The notes under the pieces: model-generated
The model's database searches: none
What the model was told of the DNA's origin: nothing
The model's input: only the letters and a program-made list of their open reading frames with translations
Program-made: the position numbers and the translations under genes
Part shown: in pieces, positions 42,190 to 50,879 of the stretch
How positions within the stretch are numbered: the stretch's first letter is position 1
Layout: every line of letters starts with the position of its first letter
Assembly: GCA_020633435.1 (NCBI GenBank)
Contig: JACKDP010000004.1
Coordinates: forward strand, 124,001 to 188,000
Direction: 5' to 3'
DNA: 64,000 bases
Source of the DNA: Myxococcales bacterium
GTDB lineage: Bacteria; Myxococcota_A; Bradymonadia; UBA7976; UBA1532

Positions 42190-43125
42190 ATGGCCCACAC
42201 GCTGCGCATCGAGCTGGTTCAACGCGCCTTCATGAGCGCCCGGCTCGGCTTCCTGCTGATGCTCTACGAGATCACCAGCAAGGTCGTCGACGACCGCTTC
42301 GCCTTCATCCCCACCGAGAAGTGCGTCGAGATCCTCCAGGGCGTCCTCGCCCGCGCCCAGGAGAAGTTCCCGCTCGTCGACGTCTACGCCTTCCACTTCC
42401 TGTCCAACCACCTGCACCTGCTCATCGGCGCGCCGACGCTGGCCCACAAGAGCGCGTTCCTGGAGTGGACGCTTCGAGAAATCTCCAAGCGGATCAACCA
42501 GTTGCTCGGCCGGACGGGCAGCCTGCTGGAGCAGAACCACTGCATCCAGATCACGACCGAGGAGCACGCGCTGCAGCGGCTGCAGTACATCATGGGCCAG
42601 GCCACCGCCCAGTTCCTCGTACGGCACCCGGCCGACGACTTCTTCGCCTGCTCGACGCCGTTCCTGCTCTTCGGCAAGCCCGTGGAGGGCGTGTTCAGCT
42701 ACGCCGGCCAGGACCCCAAGACGCTGACGGTGCGCATCGACCGGCTGCCCGGCCTCGAGGCCCTGAGCACGAAGGACCACCGCGCGCTGATGTGGCAGCT
42801 CGCCGACGACGTGGCCAGCCAGGCGCGGCCGAAGCGGAAGAAGGCCGGCGTCCGCATCCCCGACCCCGAAGCCTTGCGGCGCCTCGACCCCATGACGAAG
42901 CCCCGCGAGCGGGACCGCAGCCCGGCCCCGGTCGTCCACGGCCCGCCCGAGCACCACCAGGAGTGGCGCGAGGCCCAGGAGGCCCTGCGCGAAGCCTACT
43001 CGCGCGCGACGCGGGCCTTCCACGCCTGGCAGGCCGACCCGACGCACCTGATGATCCCGTGGCCGCCGCACACGCTGCCCCCGGCCTTCGCCCGCCCGAG
43101 GGGACCCCGAGCCGGCGCGGCCTGA
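42190..43125 (+). CDS. Y1_Tnp (HUH) transposase-like protein, REP-associated type
   Basis: 311 residues. HUH nuclease core: VDVYAFHFLSNHLHLLI with the HxH motif (HLH), then LEQNHCIQITTEEHALQRLQYIMGQATA as the region that carries the catalytic tyrosine (Y in RLQYIMG). It resembles REP-associated tyrosine transposases (RAYT/TnpA_REP), which act at REP hairpins and are often domesticated. The C-terminal ~100 residues are a charged extension (RPKRKKAGVRIPDP...). No obvious flanking inverted repeats or IS ends were seen. The region just downstream is C-rich and holds a hairpin. Confidence 0.8.
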   Translation: MAHTLRIELVQRAFMSARLGFLLMLYEITSKVVDDRFAFIPTEKCVEILQGVLARAQEKFPLVDVYAFHFLSNHLHLLIGAPTLAHKSAFLEWTLREISKRINQLLGRTGSLLEQNHCIQITTEEHALQRLQYIMGQATAQFLVRHPADDFFACSTPFLLFGKPVEGVFSYAGQDPKTLTVRIDRLPGLEALSTKDHRALMWQLADDVASQARPKRKKAGVRIPDPEALRRLDPMTKPRERDRSPAPVVHGPPEHHQEWREAQEALREAYSRATRAFHAWQADPTHLMIPWPPHTLPPAFARPRGPRAGAA

Positions 43126-43213
43126 CCGCCCGCCGGCGCCCCCGAAGTCGTTGCCGCGACCGCCCGAGGCGGAACGGGACCCGTGCGCCCGACCGAAGCC
43201 CACCCACGCACGT

Positions 43214-43310
43214 CCACGCCCCCGATCCCACCCCGACCATCCCCCCACCCCCCTCTGACACCGTTCCCCCCCCCGCTCCCCCCCACCAGCCCCTCCCCCG
43301 TCCAGCCCCG
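43214..43310. other. C-rich (minus-strand G-rich) low-complexity tract
   Basis: Plus strand is almost pure pyrimidine with C runs of 5-9 (for example CCCCCCCCC near 43265). The minus strand therefore has many consecutive G runs, capable in principle of G-quadruplex formation. It lies between the convergent Y1 transposase and transporter genes, next to the hairpin at 43357-43385. No coding signal is seen. Confidence 0.8.
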
Positions 43311-43356
43311 CGGTACAAATCCACGCCCAAACCGGACTACCCGGTACACCTGTTGG

Positions 43357-43385
43357 GGCCCCCCGGGCCGCAGGCCTGGGGGGCC
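43357..43385. terminator. Perfect GC hairpin between convergent genes, candidate terminator
   Basis: GGCCCCCC (43357-43364) and GGGGGGCC (43378-43385) form a perfect 8-bp stem with a 13-base loop. It lies 20 bases past the transporter stop and 230 bases past the transposase stop. There is no T tract, so Rho-independent termination is uncertain. Confidence 0.4.
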
Positions 43386-43404
43386 GGGCCGCCGGGCTCG
43401 GCCG

Positions 43405-44631
43405 TCACGCCGGGCCGACGAGCCAGAGCCAGCCGAGGCCGAGGAGGGTGGTGGCGAGGGCCACGGGCAGGCCGACGCGCAGGTGGGCGAGGAAGCCGAT
43501 GCCGCCCACGTCGCGGGCGCTCTCGGCGACGATGATGTTGGCGACGGAGCCGAGCAGGGTGAGGTTGCCGGCGAAGGTGGAGGCCATGGCCAGGAGCTCC
43601 CAGCCGAGGCGGGGGTCGGTGAGGGTGGCGACCTGGTCCTGGACCACGAGGATGAACGGCACGTTGGAGACCACGTTCGATCCCACCAGGAAGAGGCCGG
43701 CCAGACGCAGGGACAGGGGGTCGCCGTCGGGGGCGAGGGGCAGGCGCTCGAACGTCCAGGCGGGCCAGTCGCCGAGGCCGGCGACGACGATGAAGAGGCC
43801 GACGAAGAAGAGCAGCAGGCTGCCATCGATGTGGGGCCAGAGCAGGCGAGCGTCGCGGCGGTGCAGGAGCATGAGGGCCGCGAAGCCGGCGAGGGCGGCC
43901 CAGGCGAGGTCGGCGCCCGCGCCGTAGGCCACGGCGGTGCCGGCGATCACCGCGAGCGTGACCGCCGTCCGCGGACGCAGGAGCGGGGCCGAGGGCGTGG
44001 GCTGCAGGCGCGCGACGCCCAGTGGCCGCCGGTAGAGCCACGCGAGGATGGCGTGGTTCAAGGCCAGGCCGACGAGGGCGGTGGGGCCGACGAGGGCCAG
44101 GTGGTCGAGGTAGTCGAGGCCGCCGAGCCGCGCGCAGAGCATGTTCTGGGGGTTGCCGACGAGGGTGGCCGCGCTGCCGGTGTTGGCGCCGGTGGCGAGG
44201 GCCAGCAGGTAGGGCAGCGGGGGCAGGTCGTGCCGCCGGATGAGGGCCACGACGACGGGGGCGCCGAGGACGCAGACGGCGTCGTTGGTGATGAGGGCCG
44301 AGAGCAGACCGGCCCCCCAGACGACCAGCGCGAGCAGGCGGCCGGGGGTGCGGGCCCGGCGGGCCAGGGCCCCTTCGAGATCGGCGAAGAAGCCGTCCAC
44401 CGCCAGGAAGGCCCCCATGCCCATGACGCCCAGGAGCAGCAGCAGCGTGCCACCATCCACCGCCGCCAGGGCCTCGCCGGGGGCGAGGACGCCGAAGGCG
44501 ACGCAGGCCACCGCCCCCACCAGGGCCGCCGCCGGGCGGTCGAGGCCCAGGAAGTCGAGGCGCCTGGCCGAGATCAGCAGGTAGGTGGCGGCGAAGACGA
44601 CCAGGCCCGCGACGGGCGGCGTGCTGGACAT
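43405..44631 (-). CDS. SLC13/ArsB-like ion transporter
   Basis: About 408 residues with ~11-12 membrane helices. The pattern of two re-entrant halves with SALITNDAVCVLGAPVVVALI and TGANTGSAATLVGNPQNML in the first half and VSNVPFILVVQDQ and FAGNLTLLGSVANIIVAESA in the second is that of the ArsB/NhaD/SLC13 (DASS) superfamily (GNPxN and S/T-N-P type loops). The substrate could be a divalent anion, dicarboxylate or arsenite; sequence does not decide. ATG 44631 or GTG 44676 are possible starts, neither with a good Shine-Dalgarno. The VIT-VWA gene lies 83 nt upstream on the same strand. Confidence 0.88.
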   Translation of the reverse strand: MSSTPPVAGLVVFAATYLLISARRLDFLGLDRPAAALVGAVACVAFGVLAPGEALAAVDGGTLLLLLGVMGMGAFLAVDGFFADLEGALARRARTPGRLLALVVWGAGLLSALITNDAVCVLGAPVVVALIRRHDLPPLPYLLALATGANTGSAATLVGNPQNMLCARLGGLDYLDHLALVGPTALVGLALNHAILAWLYRRPLGVARLQPTPSAPLLRPRTAVTLAVIAGTAVAYGAGADLAWAALAGFAALMLLHRRDARLLWPHIDGSLLLFFVGLFIVVAGLGDWPAWTFERLPLAPDGDPLSLRLAGLFLVGSNVVSNVPFILVVQDQVATLTDPRLGWELLAMASTFAGNLTLLGSVANIIVAESARDVGGIGFLAHLRVGLPVALATTLLGLGWLWLVGPA

Positions 44632-44714
44632 GGGGCGAGGGTAGCGCGGGGGCGGCGACGGCGGAACCACCGCCACCGTTGCCGAGATTCACCAGGAAGA
44701 TCGGGAGGTTGGGC

Positions 44715-47213
44715 TCAGCGGGGGCGGAAGACGAACGGGTAGCTGATCTCGACGACGCCCGCGCCCTTCGGGGCCGGGAAGCGCCACGTCTTCGCCTTGT
44801 CCACCACGCACGTCTCGACCGCGGTCGACTTGAGGGTGCTCATGGGCACGCTGGCGGCCTTCACCTTGCCGTCGGCCCCGATGACGATCTTCAGGACCAG
44901 ACGGCCGGCCAGGTCGGGCTTGCGGGTCAGCTCCTTCTCGTAGCAGGCGCGGACCTGGTTGGCGTGCTGGCGGAAGACCCGCTGGACGACGGCGCGATCC
45001 AGGCTGCCCATCACCACGGGGCTGGCGGCGGCCAGGCGCGGCGCGGCGGCCTTCCCGCCCATCCGGCCCTCGCCGTTGCCCACGAGGGCCCCGCGCCCGT
45101 AGCCGATGCCGCCCATGCCCTGGGACGGGGCCACGAGCGCGTCGCCCACCATGGAGGCGCCCCCGCCCACGCCATAGCCCCGGGTGCCGAGCATCATGCC
45201 GCCCATCGCCCCGCCGGCGATCCGGCCGCGGGTGATGCCGTGGGCCGGTGCGGCGTTTGCCAGGTCGACGCCCTCGGGCGCCTCCGTCGGCTGCACGACC
45301 ACCGGCGCGTTGCCCCGACCCACCATCCGGCTGCGATCGACGGCCACGAAGCTGGTGTAGGCGGTGACCAGGCGGTGGGCCAGCCCGAGCTTCGTGATGG
45401 CCTCCACCGTCTCCTCGTCCGGGCCATCCCAGAGCACGCGGGACAGCGCGGCGACCCGGGCCCGGGCCCAGAGCGTCGGCGTCGCGCTGTGCCGGGCGCT
45501 CGCGTCGGGCAGCGTGACCTCCAGGGGCAGCTCCACCGGGCCGTCATCCGTCATGCCTTTCACGATGATGGTCCCCGCCCCCGGCTGGCTGTAGCGGGCG
45601 TGCAGAATCAGGGGCCGGGTGGCCAGCAGGTCGCCGATGCGCGCCGGCACGACGTCCTCGACCGCGAGGCCGCCCCAGTCCACCTCGACGTCGCGCAGCA
45701 CCGGGGCGTCGATGGCCCGGAAGACCATCTCCACGGCCCGATCGGGATCCTCGCGCAGCGTGATGACCTGGCTCTGGCCCTTGCCGGCTTCGGCCAGCCC
45801 GCCCAGCAGGGCTCGGTTGACGTTGCTGCCGGTGCCGATGGCGAAGACCCGCGCCCGCTGGCCGGCGTCCTCCGTCAGCTCCACCAGCGACCGCGCCTGG
45901 CCGAAGATCTCGTCCTCGTTGCCCACGTAGCCGTCGGTGAGGAAGAGCACGTACCGGTGCCGGCCCAGGCCCACCGCCGGGGTCAGGGCCTCCCGCACCG
46001 CGTCGTCGAGCCGGGTGCCGCCGCCCGCCCGCGCCTGCTCGACGAACCGCAAGCCGGCCGCGATGTTCTCGTCGTTGGCGGGCCGCGCCTCGCCGAACGC
46101 CCGGGCCGTGGTGCCGGCGAAGGTGTAGATGTTGAAGGTGTCCGCGGGGCCGAGCTGCCCGATGGCCAGCCGCGCCGTCTCCTTGGCGAGCGCCAGGGGC
46201 CGCCCCGACATGCTGCCGGAGATGTCGACCACGAAGAGCACCTCCCGGCGGCCGACGGTGGTGGCCAGGTCGGCCTGGGGCGGCTGGACCACGAGCGTCA
46301 CGAAGCCGTCATCGCCCTTCTTGTGGGCCTCCACGGCCACCTGCGGCGCCTCGGCGGCCACGCGGTAGCGCAGCACGAAGTCGCGGTTGGGCAGCGACTC
46401 GTGATCGGCCAGGCTCAGGTGGGTGACGCCGTTCTCCTCCGACCACGACTCGACCTCGTGGGTCGGCGTCTGCAGGTCCTCGATGGGCAGGCCGGTGTCG
46501 AGCAGCACCTCGATGCTGATGTCGTGGCCCGAGCGCAGGCCGTCGCCCACGATGGGGGGCGTGATGCGCGACGCGTCGGGCACCGCGTCCGTGTCGGGCG
46601 ACCACCCGGTCCCGCTGGCGCCGGTCGGGTTGCCGGGGATGAAGCGCGGGCCCACGACCATCGGGAAGGCCCACTCCACCTCGCCCCCGTCATGGGTGAG
46701 CTGCTGGACGAAGCGGACCATCACCTTGATCTCCTCGCCCGGCGGGATGTTGGCCACCGACTGGGTGAAGATGTTGGGCCGCTCCTGCTCCAGCAGCGCC
46801 GCGGTGTTGCCGGCCTTGCGGGCCGCCTCGTAGGTCTTGCGGGCGTCCTCGCGCCGCTGGATCTCGGCCACGATCACCCGGCCCGCCACCTCGATCTTCA
46901 GGTCGTCGACGGCGGCGTTCTCGGGGAGCGGGAAGACGTACACGGCGTCGATGGGCCGCTTGAACTCGTTCTTGTAGGTCTGGACGACGTCGACGGTGGC
47001 GACATGGGTCGACAGCTCGGCGAACACATCGGTGCGCTGGAGCGGGAGCGGCTTCGTCTCGCCCTTCACCGTCACCTGGAGGCGCGGCAGGTTGCCGGGG
47101 GAAGTCTTGACTTCCTGAGCAATCTTGAGGACTTCCGGGGTGACGTCCACGGGGTGTGCCCCGGCAGACGAGCAGAGTGCCAGCAGGACCAGCAGGCCTG
47201 ACAGTCGCTTCAT
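44715..47213 (-). CDS. VIT-VWA protein with C-terminal AgmX/TonB-like domain
   Basis: 832 residues from ATG 47213 (GGGAG eight bases upstream; the ATG at 47219 is too close). Signal peptide RLSGLLVLLALCSSAGA; VIT domain (~35-165: HVATVDVVQTYKNEF, AVYVFPLPENAAV); VWA domain (~320-500) with an intact MIDAS motif DISGSMSG (~329); a Gly/Met-rich linker (~650-740); then an AgmX/PglI-type C-terminal domain with two Cys (QVRACYEKEL ... VETCVVDKAKTWRFPA) like the TonB C-terminal fold. Exported, probably periplasmic or surface; metal-dependent ligand binding is likely. Divergent from the AraC-family gene (215 nt). Confidence 0.9.
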   Translation of the reverse strand: MKRLSGLLVLLALCSSAGAHPVDVTPEVLKIAQEVKTSPGNLPRLQVTVKGETKPLPLQRTDVFAELSTHVATVDVVQTYKNEFKRPIDAVYVFPLPENAAVDDLKIEVAGRVIVAEIQRREDARKTYEAARKAGNTAALLEQERPNIFTQSVANIPPGEEIKVMVRFVQQLTHDGGEVEWAFPMVVGPRFIPGNPTGASGTGWSPDTDAVPDASRITPPIVGDGLRSGHDISIEVLLDTGLPIEDLQTPTHEVESWSEENGVTHLSLADHESLPNRDFVLRYRVAAEAPQVAVEAHKKGDDGFVTLVVQPPQADLATTVGRREVLFVVDISGSMSGRPLALAKETARLAIGQLGPADTFNIYTFAGTTARAFGEARPANDENIAAGLRFVEQARAGGGTRLDDAVREALTPAVGLGRHRYVLFLTDGYVGNEDEIFGQARSLVELTEDAGQRARVFAIGTGSNVNRALLGGLAEAGKGQSQVITLREDPDRAVEMVFRAIDAPVLRDVEVDWGGLAVEDVVPARIGDLLATRPLILHARYSQPGAGTIIVKGMTDDGPVELPLEVTLPDASARHSATPTLWARARVAALSRVLWDGPDEETVEAITKLGLAHRLVTAYTSFVAVDRSRMVGRGNAPVVVQPTEAPEGVDLANAAPAHGITRGRIAGGAMGGMMLGTRGYGVGGGASMVGDALVAPSQGMGGIGYGRGALVGNGEGRMGGKAAAPRLAAASPVVMGSLDRAVVQRVFRQHANQVRACYEKELTRKPDLAGRLVLKIVIGADGKVKAASVPMSTLKSTAVETCVVDKAKTWRFPAPKGAGVVEISYPFVFRPR

Positions 47214-47428
47214 CGTCATCTCTCCCAGTGGGTCGCGGCCGGTTGTCGACCGTCGATGGGCCTTCGACAGCGGGGGTCCGGGCAGGTTCCCGGCGGCGTG
47301 ACGGGGGGGTGACATTCCCGCGCGCGCCGCCGGATGTGGGCAGGTGTCTCACCAGACGCCAACGATTCGGGGGGGTTGGCCGCCGACCGGCCCAGGCCGT
47401 TGACGGGGACGCCGGGGTCTGGCCCAGA

Positions 47429-48457
47429 ATGGCCCCCATGAGCGCCCCTGACGCCAAGGTCTCCACCGCCACCCTCCGCGCCGCCCGCCTCGCCGCCGAC
47501 TGGCTGGGCCTGAGCTGGCAGCCCCTCCTCGTCAAGGCCGGGCTCGTGCCCGAGGTCTGCGAGGACCCCGACGGCCGCCTGCCCCTCGATGCCCTCTTCG
47601 CCCTCTGGTACGAGCTGATGGCCCACAGCGGCGACGAGGCCCTGGGCATCCAGCTCGCCCGGGCCACGCCGCCCGGCACCATGGGCATCGCCGAGTACGT
47701 GGCCCGCAACTGCGCCACCCTGCGCGACGTGCTGGAGCACGCCGTGCGCTACAGCCGCCTGGTCAACGACGGGGTGCAGTGCACCCTCGAGCTGGACGGC
47801 GCCGAGGTCGCGTTCACCCACACCTGGACGAACCGGCCCGACGCCTGGCCCCGCGCCTACCTCGACTGGATCGTGGGCTACCTGGCTCGCACCATCTCCC
47901 GGCTGGCCGGCGAGAACGTCCGGCCGCGGCGCGTCTGCCTGCAGCATGGGCCCCCGGCGGACGAGGCGGCGTACCGCGACGTCCTCGGCTGCCCGGTGCG
48001 GTTCTCCTCGCCCGTCAACGCCATCGTCCTCGACCGCGGCGTGCTCGAGGCCCCGGTGCAGACCGCGGATCCGCAGCTGCGCTCCATCATGCGCAAGTAC
48101 GCCGAGGAGCAGCTCGGCCGCCTGCCGTCGGTGGAGGGCTTCCTCGATGACGTGCGCCGTGAGGTGGCCGCCCAGGTCACGGCGGGGGCGCGGCTCGAGG
48201 ACGTCGCCCGCAGCATGGGCATGAGCGCCCGCAGCCTGCAGCGGCGGATGCAGGACGAGGGCACCACCTACCAGGCGTTCGTCCAGGAGGTCCGGGCCGA
48301 CCTCGCCGCCAGCTACCTGGCCGAGGGCCAGATGCCCCTGGGCGAGATCGCCTTCGTCCTCGGCTACTCCGAGCCCAGCGCCTTCCACCGCTCCTTCAAG
48401 CGGTCCCGCGGCGTCACCCCCCTGAAGTTCCGCGCCCAGGCGCGCACCGTCGCCTGA
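47429..48457 (+). CDS. AraC-family transcriptional regulator (OruR/QseD-like ligand-binding domain)
   Basis: About 342 residues. The N-terminal domain matches the arabinose-binding-like region of the OruR subgroup (LPLDALFALWYELMAHSGDEALGIQLARATPPG, then a beta domain). The C-terminal double helix-turn-helix is clear: LEDVARSMGMSARSLQRRMQDEGTTYQ and MPLGEIAFVLGYSEPSAFHRSFKRSRGVTPLKFR. The start is either ATG 47429 or ATG 47438. It is divergent from the VIT-VWA gene, a possible target (inference). Confidence 0.92.
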   Translation: MAPMSAPDAKVSTATLRAARLAADWLGLSWQPLLVKAGLVPEVCEDPDGRLPLDALFALWYELMAHSGDEALGIQLARATPPGTMGIAEYVARNCATLRDVLEHAVRYSRLVNDGVQCTLELDGAEVAFTHTWTNRPDAWPRAYLDWIVGYLARTISRLAGENVRPRRVCLQHGPPADEAAYRDVLGCPVRFSSPVNAIVLDRGVLEAPVQTADPQLRSIMRKYAEEQLGRLPSVEGFLDDVRREVAAQVTAGARLEDVARSMGMSARSLQRRMQDEGTTYQAFVQEVRADLAASYLAEGQMPLGEIAFVLGYSEPSAFHRSFKRSRGVTPLKFRAQARTVA

Positions 48458-48477
48458 TCCCGCCCGCCCTCGCCGCG

Positions 48478-48822
48478 GTGGCGCTGGTGGCCGTGGCGGT
48501 GGAGGTGGACGCCCTCGACCCCGGCCCCATCGAGGCCATCGTCGCCGCCGCGGAGCCCGCCTTCGAGCTCTGCGGTGAGGCCACGCTCGGCCGACCCCCC
48601 CTGGAGCCCCTCACGGAGGTGGTCCTGGCCCTGCGCCTGGACGCCGAGGGCCACGTCGATCAGGCCGCCGTTACCAGCCGCCCGCACGCCCCGGAGCTGG
48701 CGGACTGCCTGCGCAAGCAGGCGCGATCCCTGATGTTTCTGGTGGGTCCGGGCCGCGTGCGCGTCCGCCTGGCCTTCGAGGCGGCGCCGGCCTACAGCGC
48801 GAAGCAGTACAGGGCGCCGTAG
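48478..48822 (+). CDS. Small AgmX/TonB-like two-cysteine domain protein
   Basis: 114 residues from GTG 48478, about 20 nt after the AraC stop. A short hydrophobic start (ALVAVAVEV) could be a weak signal sequence. The rest fits the AgmX/PglI pattern: EPAFELCGEATL, LTEVVLALRLDAEGHVDQAAVTSR, LADCLRKQARSLMFL. This is a stand-alone version of the domain found at the C-terminus of the VIT-VWA protein and the kinase-linked fragment. Its 3' end overlaps the 3' end of the convergent lipoprotein gene by 31 bp. Low-complexity start and the overlap lower confidence. Confidence 0.6.
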   Translation: MALVAVAVEVDALDPGPIEAIVAAAEPAFELCGEATLGRPPLEPLTEVVLALRLDAEGHVDQAAVTSRPHAPELADCLRKQARSLMFLVGPGRVRVRLAFEAAPAYSAKQYRAP

Positions 48823-49755
48823 CCGCCCGAGCAGCCGATGCAGTCGCCGGTGCCAGGGCCGTTCTGGATGAGGTTCACGCCGGGCGCGCAGCCGCGCAGG
48901 GGGTGATCGGAGAGCCAGCTGGCCCCGCCGCGGGAGGGCCGCCCGCCGGCGCTCATGCGCGGGAAGGAGTGGCCGCACATCAGGCCGTTGCGCCCCACGG
49001 CGCCGTCCGCGCTCGTCCAGTCGTTGCACGTCGCGTTGCCGTTGTTGGCGAAGAGCCGGCCCTGGGCGTTGGAGCCGGTGACCACGTCGTGGGCGTCGCC
49101 CAGCACGCTCGTGGGCACGCCGTACTCATCGGGCAGATCCGCGACGGCGGCGGCGTCCCCGGCCGGGCGGTCCCCGCTGAGCAGGCCCTCGATGTTCTCG
49201 GCGATGAGGCGCCCGTTGGCGTCGTGCCAGGGGCCGGCGCCGATGCGCTCGATGGCGTGGACGGGCTGGCCGTCGGGGCCCTGGGTGGCGCTCAGGAAGG
49301 CGCGCCAGGTCTTGTCGCCCTGCCCGACGCTCTCGGCGAGGGCCTGGCAGATGCCGTCGGCGCCCTCGAGGCCACCGAAGTCGCCGCCGAAGCCGTCCTG
49401 GCTGCCCGACAGGCGGCGCATGCCCTCCAGGCTCGTCACGAAGAACGTGAAGGAGGGCCCGGCCGGCGCGGCGTCCGGGGCCGCGTCGGGCACGGCCGCG
49501 TCCACCGGCGGGGCCGCGTCTACCGGTGGGGCCGCGTCGGCGATCTCGCCGCCCGCGCCGCCCACGCCGCCCCTGCCGCCCACGCCGCCCGCGCCGCCGA
49601 CCACCGCGTCCGCCCTCGCCGCCGCCCGCGCCGCCTTCGCCGCCCGCGCCCTGCGCCGCGTCCACATCGGGGGACGCGCCCCCCTCGTCATCACAGGCGG
49701 CCACGCCGCCCAGCAGGCCGGCCACCAGCCAGGCGCCCGCCAGCGAGCTCTTCAT
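48792..49755 (-). CDS. Lipoprotein with C-terminal lectin/DUF1554-like Cys-rich domain (frameshifted linker)
   Basis: The ATG at 49755 overlaps the upstream stop (TGATG). It encodes a lipoprotein signal (SSLAGAWLVAGLLGGVAAC), then a Gly/Glu linker. Near 49625-49640, in a GGC/GCG run, the natural reading shifts by one base into the frame that holds GGAGGVGGRGG, the Ala-Asp linker (DAAPPVDAAVPDAAPDAA) and a globular domain: FFVTSLEGMRRLSGSQDGFGGDFGG, GADGICQALAE, TCNDWTSADG, LMCGHSFPRM, DCIGCSGGYGALYCF. The domain's Cys pattern and FFVTS start resemble DUF1554/endostatin-like lectin folds found in Myxococcota and Leptospira. Third gene of a coupled lipoprotein operon. Confidence 0.75.
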
Positions 49756-50879
49756 CACGGTTCTCCTCCACAGGTCAGGTCGGGGCGGCAGATCTGCCCC
49801 TCGGGGCAGTCGTCGTCGAAGCTGCACGAGATCAGGCCGGGGATGTTGACGTCGATGACCGCGGCGGAGCGCACCTCGAAGTCGACGCAGCCGACCGCGG
49901 TCTGCGCGCTGTCCACCGTCCGGCGCGTCAGGATCACCCGGGGGAAGCCCGAGGCGCCGAGGCCCACCAGAGCGTCGGTGAGCGCCTGGGGCACCTGGAA
50001 CTCGCCCGTGTCGGGCACGGTGCACTCGATGCGGGCCGGGGTGCCGCCGTGGTTGGCGATGTTCAGATCGACGTGGATCCTGCCCGCGCGGCCCTCCGCC
50101 GCGGCCTCCCAGCGCAGCACGAAGGGCTGCCCGGCGGCCAGATCCACCGTCGCGCCCGCGGGCACGAGGGCGTCGACGCCCTGGCCGCGGAGGCTGAAGG
50201 GGGCCACCTCGCCGGCGCCCGCCGCCTCGAGCCGCACGGCGGCCCCGCCCAGGAAGCCCGGGTGCGGGAGGCTGCCCCGGAAGGTGTAGAACCAGACGGG
50301 GGCGCTGGCGGCCATCGCCACCGGCCCCTCGAGCCCCGTCACCGTCACGCCGCCGACGTCGACGGCCTGGGGCTGGGCCACGCAGGCGCCGCCCTCGCCG
50401 CACGACGTGCCGACCGCGCACGCGGGATCACAAAAAAATCCGGGGGGTTGCAGGAGCTCGCAGGCCCCCTCGGCGGCCGTGGCCCGGGCGACGTTGCCCG
50501 GGATCACCGCGTCGGTCACCTGCCCCTGCACCGCCGTGTAGCCATCCTCCAGGCTGGCCGAGAAGCCCCCGACGCGCTCCGACGGCGCGCACGGGGCGTC
50601 GATGAGGGCGGGCGGCGGCTCCGCGTCCGGCGTGGCCGCGTCCACGTCGGCGTCCGCGGGCGGCGCGGCGTCCGCCGGGGCCGCGTCGGGGCCCGCGTCC
50701 ACCGCGGCCGCGTCCGGGCCCTGGTCGACCGCGATCCCCTCATCCACGATCCGGGCGTCGCCCGCCGCGTCGGCCACGACGGCGGCGTCCACCGCCGGGT
50801 CGCCGCCCCCGTCCCCGGCGTCGTCACAGCCCAGCAGGCCGAGCCACGCCACCATCCCCATCGCTGCTTGCCGCTTCAC
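49755..50879 (-). CDS. Lipoprotein of unknown function with Asp/Ala linker and Cys-rich ends
   Basis: 374 residues from GTG 50879, which overlaps the stop of the upstream gene (GTGA). Lipobox LGLLGC, then a ~75-residue Asp/Ala linker. The folded part has CELLQPPGFFCDPACAVGTSCGEGGACV (Cys-rich), a beta domain (VTVTGLEGPVAMAASAPVWFYTFRG; IHVDLNIANHGGTPARIEC), and a C-terminal CSFDDDCPEGQICRPDLTCGG, the myxobacterial CxxDxxCPxGxxC motif. Function unknown; likely surface exposed. Middle gene of a three-gene overlapping operon. Confidence 0.78.
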   Translation of the reverse strand: MKRQAAMGMVAWLGLLGCDDAGDGGGDPAVDAAVVADAAGDARIVDEGIAVDQGPDAAAVDAGPDAAPADAAPPADADVDAATPDAEPPPALIDAPCAPSERVGGFSASLEDGYTAVQGQVTDAVIPGNVARATAAEGACELLQPPGFFCDPACAVGTSCGEGGACVAQPQAVDVGGVTVTGLEGPVAMAASAPVWFYTFRGSLPHPGFLGGAAVRLEAAGAGEVAPFSLRGQGVDALVPAGATVDLAAGQPFVLRWEAAAEGRAGRIHVDLNIANHGGTPARIECTVPDTGEFQVPQALTDALVGLGASGFPRVILTRRTVDSAQTAVGCVDFEVRSAAVIDVNIPGLISCSFDDDCPEGQICRPDLTCGGEP

